Origin: Siphonodentalium dalli
Lineage: Eukaryota; Mollusca; Scaphopoda; Gadilida; Siphonodentaliidae
Direction: 5' to 3'
NCBI GenBank assembly: GCA_032622095.1
Contig: CP136061.1
Span: 93,989,345 to 94,053,344, forward strand
DNA length: 64,000 nucleotides
The translations under genes and the position numbers were made by a program. Shown in pieces: positions 56,117 through 64,000 of this stretch. The notes under the pieces were generated by a model. The model was not told the DNA's origin. It ran no database searches and saw only the letters and a program-made list of their open reading frames with translations. The stretch's first letter is position 1, and every line of letters starts with the position of its first letter.

Positions 56117-57342
56117 TCTATACTATATATTTTGAGACTTCGTATATATGTGTGTATGTGTGTGTGTGTGTGTGTGTACTTCATAGAATCCAAAACGCGT
56201 GTACAGATTGAGATTAAATTTCGTATGTAAGTGTAAAATCGCACCGACACGAACGTGGTCGCGGTTTAGAGAAGCTCAGAGCACCCGTTCTCCAATCTCA
56301 AATCACCGCATAGGCACGGCGGGGGTTAATCAAGTGATTATTTAATGAGCGTTTGTTTTTGACGCATCTCTATAAAGAGCGTCTTTTTCCCCATTCAACG
56401 TTATTCGCATCTGCAGAGTTATACGGGAACGCAAACGTTATCGCTCGAAATTTATTCCCGGCGAGCACGGATGGCGCGCTCTGTTTTTACAGTATATACC
56501 TTCGGTATATACCGAAATCATCCCAGATAATCACGAATATAGCATCAGATTTCTCCCCAGATATACCGTTATAAAGCTAATGGAATCTGCCAATCTACGG
56601 GAAATTCCAGGGAATGCCGATTGAGCTCAAACTTGCTACCTACGGGAAGTGTCATACATATGAGTGTGTCCTTTATAGACTCTAACCGATTGAGCTCAAA
56701 CTTGCTAAATAAGAAAATAGCCCACAAGCCGTAAATATCAACAACAACGATATTGCTACCTACGGGGAGCAACGTTATTAGCATCTGCAGAATTATGCAG
56801 AGAGAAAGTGCTTTCCTATTTTTAGAACGCAACACATGTTTACGTCGCGTTGGTGATTGAGGTTCACAACGGGGTTAATTGACTGTCCGCTCTTTGCGAC
56901 GATGAGGTTCACGGCGGGGACTATTGACCAACACTCACAATTTCGTCTTTTGCATCAGATACCAACACCTCGACCGATCGGGACGAAACTTGGTACGTGA
57001 GTGTAGTTTGACCAGGTGGTCGTCGCTGTCGTATTGGCGAGCCCGTGCGACGCCCGTGCAGCGCATGCGCAGACGAGATATCGGAAACGGGTGGAGCTAT
57101 CGACTTGAAATTTGGTATGTGAATGTATCTTGCCCCGGATACGAATTTTATCGGGTCGCCGAGCCCGTGCGACGCCAGATACGCGCATGCGCAGACCAGA
57201 TCTCGGAAACGGGCGGAGCTATCGACTTGAAATTTGGTTTTTGAGTAGCCCGGTCCTGTACGGGGTTACATTGAAAAACTAAAATTAATGGATCGACCAA
57301 AGCCATGGGACGAATGCCGCCAGTGGCGGGCTAACCTGCTAG
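56117..57342 (+). mobile_element. Helitron H5 (plus array), family 1
   Basis: Starts TCTATACTATATATTTTGAG after an A (56116). Ends with hairpin CCGCC-AGT-GGCGG (57317-57329), GCTAACCTG and CTAG (57339-57342). TG repeats follow the 5' end. The interior has GACGAAACTTGGTACGTG and two ~121-bp units. Non-autonomous. Confidence 0.85.
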
Positions 57343-58676
57343 TCTATACTATATATTTTGAGACTTCGTATATATGTGTGTATGTGTGTGTGTGTGTACT
57401 TCATAGAATCCAAAACGCGTGTACAGATTGATCTCAAACTTCCTATGTAAGTGTCAAATCCCACCGACACGACCGTGGTCGCGGTTTAGAGAAGCTCAGA
57501 GCACCCGTTCTCCAATCTCAAATCACCGCAAGGCACGGCGTGGGTTAATCAAGTGATTATTTAATGAGCGTTTGTTTTTGACGCATCTCTATAAAGAGCG
57601 TCTGATTGCCATTCAACGTTATTTGCATCTGCAGAGAGATATACGGAACATACATTAAATTTAAAAAAACATTTGTTTCTGACCAACCCTGCGAGCACGG
57701 ATGGCGCGCTTTGTTTTTACAGTATATAGTTATATACCGAAATCATCCCAGATAATCACGAATATAGCATCAGATTTCTCCCCAGATATATCGTTATAAA
57801 GCTACTGGAATCTGCCAATCTACGGGAAATTCCAGGGAATGCCGATTGAGCTCAAACTTGCTACCCACGGGAAGTGCCATATATATGAGTGTGTCCTTTA
57901 TAGACTCGAACCGATTGAGCTCAAACTTGCTAAATAAGAAAATAGCCCCCAAGCCGTAAATATCAACAACAACGATATTGCTACCTACGGGGAGCAACGT
58001 TATTAGCATCTGCAGAATTAAGCAGAGAGAAAGTGCTTTCCTATTTTTAGAACGCAACACATGTTTACGTCGCGTTGGTGATTGAGGTTCACAACGGGGT
58101 TAATTGACTGTCCGCTCTTTGCGACGATGAGGTTCACGGCGGGGACTATTGACCAACACTCACAATTTCGTCTTTTGCATCAGATACCAACACCTCGACC
58201 GATCGGGACGAAACTTGGTACGTGAGTGTAGTTTGACCAGGTGGTCGTCGCTGTCGTATTGGCGAGCCTGTGCGACACCCGTGCAGCGCATGCGCAGACG
58301 AGATATCGGAAACGGGTGGAGCTATCGACTTGAAATTTGGTATGTGAATGTATCTTGCGCCGGGTACAAATTTTATCGGGTCGCCGAGCCCGTGCGACAC
58401 CCGTGCAGCGCATGCGCAGACGAGATCTCGGAAACGGGTGGAGCTATCGACTTGAAATTTGCTATGTGAATGTATCTTGCGCCGGGTACACATTTTATCT
58501 GGTCGCCGAGTCCGTGCGACGCCAGCTTCGCGCATGCGCAGACCAGATCTCGGAAACGGGTGGAGCTACCGGGTACAAATTTTTCTTATTGAAACGCGTG
58601 GAGCTAAAAATTAAAAAAAAATATTTAAAAAATGTCATGTTTCGGACAAGCCGCCGGTGGCGGGCTAACCTGCTAG
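57343..58676 (+). mobile_element. Helitron H6 (plus array), family 1
   Basis: Starts TCTATACTATATATTTTGAG directly after the CTAG of H5. Ends with hairpin CCGCCGGTGGCGG and CTAG at 58673-58676. The sequence is close to H5 over most of its length, including CGATTGAGCTCAAACTTGCT and GAACGCAACACATGTTTACG; it has three ~121-bp units. Confidence 0.85.
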
Positions 58677-58698
58677 TACTATATATTTTGAGACTTCG

Positions 58699-58740
<42 letters not shown>

Positions 58741-59810
58741 ATAGAATCCAAAACGCGTGTACAGATTGAGCTCAAACTTCCTATGTAAGTGTCAAATCCC
58801 ACCGACACGACCGTGGTCGCGGTTTAGAGAAGCTCAGAGCACCCGTTCTCCAATCTCAAATCACCGTAAAGGCACGGCGTGGGTTAATCAAGTGATTATT
58901 TAATGAGCGTTTGTTTTTGACGCATCTCTATAAAGAGCGTCTGTTTGCCATTCAACGTTATTTGCATTTGCAGAGAGATATACGGAACATACATTAAATT
59001 TAAAAAACATTTGTTTCTGACCAACCCTGCGAGCACGGATGGCGCGCTTTGTTTTTATAGTATATAGTTATATACCGCAATCATCCCAGATAATCACGAA
59101 TATAGCATCAGATTTCTCCCCAGATATACCGTTATAAAGCTACTGGAATCTGCCAATCTACGGGAAATTCCAGGGAATGCCGATTGAGCTCAAACTTGCT
59201 ACCCACGGGAAGTGTCATATATATGAGTGTGTCCTTTATAGACTCGAACCGATTGAGCTCAAACTTGCTAAATAAGAAAATAGCCCCCAAGCCGTAAATA
59301 TCAACAACAACGATATTACTAAATACACGTTTTCGGCAATGTGAGAGTTTTCGGGGAGCCGTGATGCCAACAACAACGACCCGAAGCCCTGAATGCCAAC
59401 AACAGATTCAATGCAATGTTATCTATTATGCAGAGAGATTTCACGACATTACGACGGGTACGGCAGACTCAAAATATTATGCAGACAGATTTCCCGACGG
59501 GAAGCGTTTGTTTTAAATTCAATGCAATGTTATCGTAGAGAGATTTCACGAAACAAAGAATGCGTTGTCTGTCGTTCCTAGGAAGGGGGAATTTCTACGG
59601 GTAAATTTTTCCGCCAGAAACAAAAAAATTAATTAAAACAATTTACAATTTAATTAAAACAATTTAAAATTAAAAAAAATTAACAATAAAAAAACAATTC
59701 AGAAACAAAATATATTAAATTTAAAAAACATTAAATTCATATTCAAAAATGACATGTTTCTGAAACAAAGCCATGGGACGAATGCCGCCAGTGGCGGGCT
59801 AACCTGCTAG
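58677..59810 (+). mobile_element. Helitron H7 (plus array), family 1, 5' end short
   Basis: Begins TACTATATATTTTGAG right after the CTAG of H6, so the first four bases (TCTA) of the family 5' end are missing. Ends with hairpin CCGCC-AGT-GGCGG and CTAG at 59807-59810, followed by TACTATATATAAG. It lacks the ~121-bp units and instead has a different, A-rich 3' half. Confidence 0.82.
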
Positions 59811-60892
59811 TACTATATATAAGACCAAACACATAATGCACACATATATCTTCTTATAACTAAATTATCTCTTAGAAAGTGTCCAGAGATTTCTTGCCTA
59901 TTTATACTGACAATTTATTTTTATTCTTGTGGCAAAGGATTTGAGGGAGTGATTTGTTATGCTGACTAAGGTGCTATATAACTCAGTATGTGAAACATGT
60001 ATGCCGGGGGATGTATCGAGTGGACGGGGAAAGTATTTTCTTTATCATCAGATGAACATAATTTAAACTCCCAATTTTGATAAACCCGACCAGGAATTGT
60101 AGAACAACCATCTATATATGGCAATATTTAGCAATACATATGGACATGATAACAATGTTTAACATTTTTAAACGATATCACCCTATCCACATGTATGGCT
60201 AAACATATCACTGGCATAGATGAGTTGTTGTAGTTGTTAGATTTATGCTGGTCGGGTTTCTCCAAATTTAATACCAAAACAGAATGATCCATAAGCTACG
60301 GTGGCTGGTTTAGGACATGGGAAATTGTTTTGTTTATTTCGTGGCCACGAAATACTAATTCGTTGCCACGAAATTACTAATTCGTGGCAACGAAATACTA
60401 ATTCGTGGCGTATTATAACTGATTGACCTTTGCATATATTCAGATACCTTTACGGAGGATGGGATATTTTATATCAATATACACATATTATAATACATAA
60501 TACATTTGACAAATATTGTATTGTATATTCGAGGGGTGGCATAGTCAGGCTAGACTGTCTTACTGCCACCCTGCTATACGGTATGGTTACACTTGATGAT
60601 GTTTTTAGAAACAATGCGTACGATCTCAGAGAAGCTACCATAAACCCCGTATGGCGTGGGACCCGGGCTCTATGTGGATATGAACGTCCGATATAAACTA
60701 GCCCAGAGACACTGTGGAGGATATATTCCTAGGAATGTGGTGCTCTCCCGAGCAATATTTACGTGCTTAGCGAGCAAATATTCCGGTGTTCTGTCACATT
60801 TTGCTCATTGTGCGACATAAATGACATGCGTGGGTAATAAACACGCATTTTAGTAATGTTTTAAACGCAAATATTGGACGACTGAATACGAG
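59811..60892. other. unassigned, with a small palindromic repeat at 60346-60412
   Basis: Four tries of CACGAAATACTAATTCGTGG-like sequence (60346-60412) alternate in orientation and can fold on themselves. No gene is supported in the remainder. Confidence 0.5.
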
Positions 60893-60910
60893 ATGGACGT
60901 GCCAAAGAAG
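60893..60910 (+). other. candidate first coding exon (MDVPKK)
   Basis: ATGGACGTGCCAAAGAAG is followed by an ideal donor, GTGAGTAATAT. The reading frame upstream is closed, so if real this would be the start of a protein. No matching downstream exon was found in phase. Low confidence; short words of this kind arise by chance. Confidence 0.15.
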
Positions 60911-61699
60911 GTGAGTAATATATGTTGTAATATTATGCCACTATATTGGCATACTGCCCAATAATATAAATAAATTACTCGATATTTTGCGTTATTTGGG
61001 AAATTCGTCACTTCAACGGCGTATTACCGACTTAATACTGAATACTGTATATTGTAACTTTGAATGCCTGTTCCTCAATACATTCCTGAAGTCAATGCAA
61101 CATGAAAATATCATTAATAACATACCAAATCGAAGAAAACGACCATAAAATAGGTCTACATGTGTATTCCGGTGGTTTACTGAGTCATTCCGGTGCTTTG
61201 TGAGTTGAATAATCGTTATTCCGGTGCTGTACTGAAAACTCAGCTGGCTGAAATCCTACTAAAACAACCTCGTATAAAGCCACATTGGTGATTATTTGTT
61301 AAGAACTTATAATACAAGCCATGTCGGGATACAAATGAAGTAGCTCACCCGTTCTGTAGTTAATATAACGTCAATTATTTTGACAATATGCTTATATATA
61401 TCGGCACGTTGGGAGACAAAACAATGACATATGAATACTCGTTATTCAGTAAATAATTAGATGTTAGTTATGCCTACTTATAAATATACGCGTGTATTAT
61501 GGATGCTATAAGAACACCATATAATGTATTTTCCTGCTGACATTGCGGGGACAGTTTGTCAAAGAATAATGCAAGTTATAAATGGGGCGAACTATAATTA
61601 GCTCGTCCACGGACGGATATCATGACATGCTAGAATAGGGATTCATGGTCTGATGTCCGTCCGCGGACAAGTTAATTACTTCACCTATGCATGAATAAA

Positions 61700-62150
61700 C
61701 ACCGGGACATGACAATCTGCGGGATGGGATGGGATATGGGACAAAACGACAATCTGCGGGACAGAATTTCAAATTGCGTGGGACGGCCGATATCTCGAGG
61801 AATACAGGGCGTAGGGGGGCTCATTTTGGTGTCTAACGAAATGCCCACATTCGCCCTATCCACACATATTAACCCCGCCACTGACCGGACACCAGAAGTT
61901 GCATTATTTGATCGACAACTGACCTAACATGGGGTGGAATTTGGGATAGCATGACAATCTGCGGGACGGGATTTTCAAATTGCGTGGGACGGCCGATATC
62001 TCGAGGAATACAGCGCGTAGAGGGCTCATTTTGGTGTCTCACGAAAGGTCCACATTCGCCCTATCCACACATATTAACCCCGTCACTGACCGGACACCGG
62101 AAGTTACATTATTCGCTCGACAACTGACCTAACATAAAATGCCACAAACA
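61700..62150 (+). repeat. ~205-bp tandem duplication
   Basis: AATCTGCGGGACAG at 61751 and AATCTGCGGGACGG at 61956; GGCCGATATCTCGAGGAATA and ATTCGCCCTATCCACACATA recur at the same distance. A short third trace (AATCTGCGGGATGG) is at 61709. Confidence 0.88.
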
Positions 62151-62544
62151 CGAAAAACTGCGTTCGACATTAATGTTTAGAATTTAGATTTCTCGATGAA
62201 TACGCTAGCAAACAACAAGTTTTGGGTATCAAATAACGCAGTGGAATACTGTGCATTCGTACAATTCGTACAATTCGTAATACAATTCGTACAATATGGC
62301 TGTTTTAGTGCGAATATTGTAATGGCGAACACGCAAACACGCGCCGATAAAACAGCTAAAAATAGACTCGATGTTTACAATTACAGGATCGATTTCAGCT
62401 GGTATATTCAATATAATGGGACGTATGGTATATCAAAATGTAGGATTAGACACAGGGAATGTATTTTTTTTAAATGGGTCCCACCAGGCGGTGAAATTGT
62501 TACAGAAATTCGCTCCAAGATATTCTCACTTATTTTTATTTCAG

Positions 62545-62635
62545 TTGTGACTAAAAGCCCAGATGCCGGAACCCAGCGACTAAAAGCCAAGTTACAAAAT
62601 AGATCAACTGGTTTGAACGAATGAATATGTCAATG
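62545..62635 (+). other. candidate exon with strong splice signals
   Basis: A pyrimidine-rich acceptor, CTTATTTTTATTTCAG, precedes TTGTGACTAAAAGCCC; ATG|GTAAGA follows at 62635. One phase reads VTKSPDAGTQRLKAKLQNRS and ends at TGA inside the exon. No family is recognised. It could be the end of a coding region with a spliced 3' UTR, or chance. Confidence 0.2.
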
Positions 62636-62855
62636 GTAAGACTATTCAAAAGAATATTCAAATCAAATAGTGTTTATAGACTTAAAAACTTATGTGTCCG
62701 CCATTCATATGCGGTGGATGTTCTCATATTATCTGCCAGTCATACACGGGGGAGGTTCTCATATGAACATATTATCATGTCACCTGGTTGGATCGACCAA
62801 TGAGGACGCTCCGTTTGTAGAAGCATATCAGGAGACATGGGGTCGTCATCTTTGT

Positions 62856-62890
62856 AGCCCGTCCCATATGGAATCCATATGGGACGGGCT
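62856..62890. repeat. perfect 16-bp-arm palindrome
   Basis: AGCCCGTCCCATATGG, AAT, CCATATGGGACGGGCT: perfect hairpin with a 3-base loop. Another CCATATGGGGTC-type word follows at once. No poly-U tract follows, so it is not a simple terminator. Confidence 0.9.
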
Positions 62891-63309
62891 AGGTTCCCAT
62901 ATGGGGTCGATGTCCGCCATTTTGTTTTTCATGGAACTCTGCCGCCTCGGGTATATTTTCGGTGTATTTTGGCACCAAGAAAAGGGATATCTGTCGGAAA
63001 TCAAGTTCTGTTAATTTAAAGACAAAGTACCATATACCAAAACCTCCATGTGATATATTTGAGAAATTCTAAACACTCATAAATTAATTATCAAACTCAA
63101 GTATGTTGTCCTGCTTCTGGTGATTAGTCATTGATTCAATGCGTTGACGTTCAACGCCCATGACGCGTCACTGTGACGTTACACAAGTTAATAGCCATAG
63201 ACAAAAAAATTACTTACTGGCAGATAATCAACTTCGTATAAGTAATTCAAATTCTCACACGGAAAACATGATATGTGGGTGACATGATAAAATCGTTACA
63301 GGGCTCGTT

Positions 63310-63419
63310 GTTGCCGGCTACGGTGACATATGAGGCTCAGCGAGATTAATATCGGGCTCGGCTAGCGCCTCGCCCGATATTAATCTCACTTCGCCTCATA
63401 TGACACCGTATCCGGCAAC
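63310..63419. repeat. inverted repeat with ~47-bp arms
   Basis: Left arm GTTGCCGGCTACGGTGACAT .. GATTAATATCGGG (63310-63356) and right arm CCCGATATTAATCTC .. ACCGTATCCGGCAAC (63373-63419) pair with few mismatches around a 16-base loop. It may be a small foldback MITE. Confidence 0.85.
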
Positions 63420-63439
63420 ATACCCATATAAAAATGTAC

Positions 63440-63720
63440 CTGCGTAAATATTGGTGTTTACCTAGGTATACCCCGGTACATATAGGTTTTACCCTGGTTC
63501 CACCCAGGTCACACCCAGGTTACACCCAGGTAAATCAGGGATTTATATAGATTTACCCAGGTGTTTTCTATATATGTTAGGTATAAACCCCAGTTTACCC
63601 GGGTTTTTACGGATTTACACCCAGGTATTTACACCAGGTATATACACCCAGGTATTTACACCAGGGTTTCGCCCAGGTATTTACTACAGTGTTCACCCGG
63701 ATATATACACCTGTGGTATT
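63440..63720 (+). repeat. degenerate ACACCCAGGT minisatellite
   Basis: ACCCAGGT or a one-base variant recurs at intervals of about 10-20 bases, mixed with TATTTACACC. The unit length is not constant. Confidence 0.75.
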
Positions 63721-63744
63721 TTGTTAAACTGTATAATCTGCATT

Positions 63745-64000
63745 GAAGTCACCTTATTAACCCTTTCTATATTACAGCACCATTGGCGTGTAGTTACCTT
63801 ATTAACCATTCTATATTAAATCATTAATTGACAGGTAGTTACCTTATTAACCCTTTCTATACTAAGTAACATTGGTGAGTAGTTACATTATTAACCCTTT
63901 CTATATTAAAGCACCATTGATGTGAAGTTACCTTATTAACCCTTTCTTTATTAAAGCATCATTGACGCGTAGTTACCTTATTAACCCTTTCTATATTAAA
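63745..64000 (+). repeat. 45-bp satellite, about six copies, running off the window
   Basis: CCTTATTAACC or its one-base variant begins near 63752, 63797, 63842, 63887, 63932 and 63976, so the period is 45 bp. Each unit reads about GTAGTTACCTTATTAACCC, then TTTCTATATTAAAGCACC and ATTGA. The array is cut by the window end, so its full length is unknown. Confidence 0.9.

Noticed and set aside
56569-58060. Two similar 88-codon minus frames (MLRSKNRKALSL..)
   Set aside because: They are the same Helitron segment in H5 and H6. A repeated KFELNR word comes from an internal duplication of the DNA; no sign of protein-level constraint.
62856-62890. Transcription terminator
   Set aside because: The palindrome has no following T run and intrinsic terminators are not expected in this type of genome.

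Overview
The window looks like a piece of a repeat-rich animal genome, most likely an aquatic invertebrate. It has large introns with GT/AG boundaries, one recognisable conserved eukaryotic gene (the 3' part of a katanin p60 AAA-ATPase gene), and dense layers of Helitrons, hAT-like and TTAA-target DNA transposons, MITEs with TATACCCCC ends followed by TCCG repeats, a LINE of the L1/Tx1 type and a Ty3/gypsy remnant. A marine lophotrochozoan such as a mollusc would fit the repeat style, but that is inference; the sequence does not fix the taxon.

Layout. 1-13,960: the last three exons I can place of katanin p60 on the plus strand (3407-3550, 8785-8911, 13523-13721 with stop and a poly(A) signal), separated by introns of about 5.2 and 4.6 kb filled with MITEs, a ~174-bp tandem repeat and an 800-bp foldback. 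14,036-17,041: a hAT-like element with a perfect 8-bp target duplication carrying a complete non-autonomous Helitron inside it. 17-21.5 kb: mostly unassigned sequence, with a possible promoter region (TATA box, four CACGTG E-boxes, CCAAT box) at 19.96-20.4 kb. 21.5-23.8 kb: an element with ~50-bp inverted ends. 25.3-29.3 kb, minus strand: a heavily broken copy of a multi-copy animal gene family with a PIN/XPG-like nuclease region, cut by a TTAA MITE and by a hAT-like element. 29.6-38.25 kb: a duplicated repeat unit, one copy of which holds a ~5.4-kb LINE on the minus strand. 38.8-46 kb: a TTAA element, two more copies of the hAT-like family and a 2.6-kb element with 17-bp inverted ends. 47-48 kb: a gypsy reverse-transcriptase remnant with a small nested insertion. 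50.1-53.9 kb: four abutting Helitrons on the minus strand; 56.1-59.8 kb: three abutting Helitrons on the plus strand, pointing away from the first array. 60-64 kb: small palindromes, tandem duplications and, at the right edge, a 45-bp satellite.

The only host gene I can name is katanin. Everything else that codes for recognisable protein is transposon-derived or decayed. The most striking structures are the two opposed Helitron arrays with exact CTAG|T junctions, the hAT-with-Helitron nest, the PIN-family pseudogene whose breaks can be read one by one, and the group of four TTAA-flanked elements with unrelated ends.
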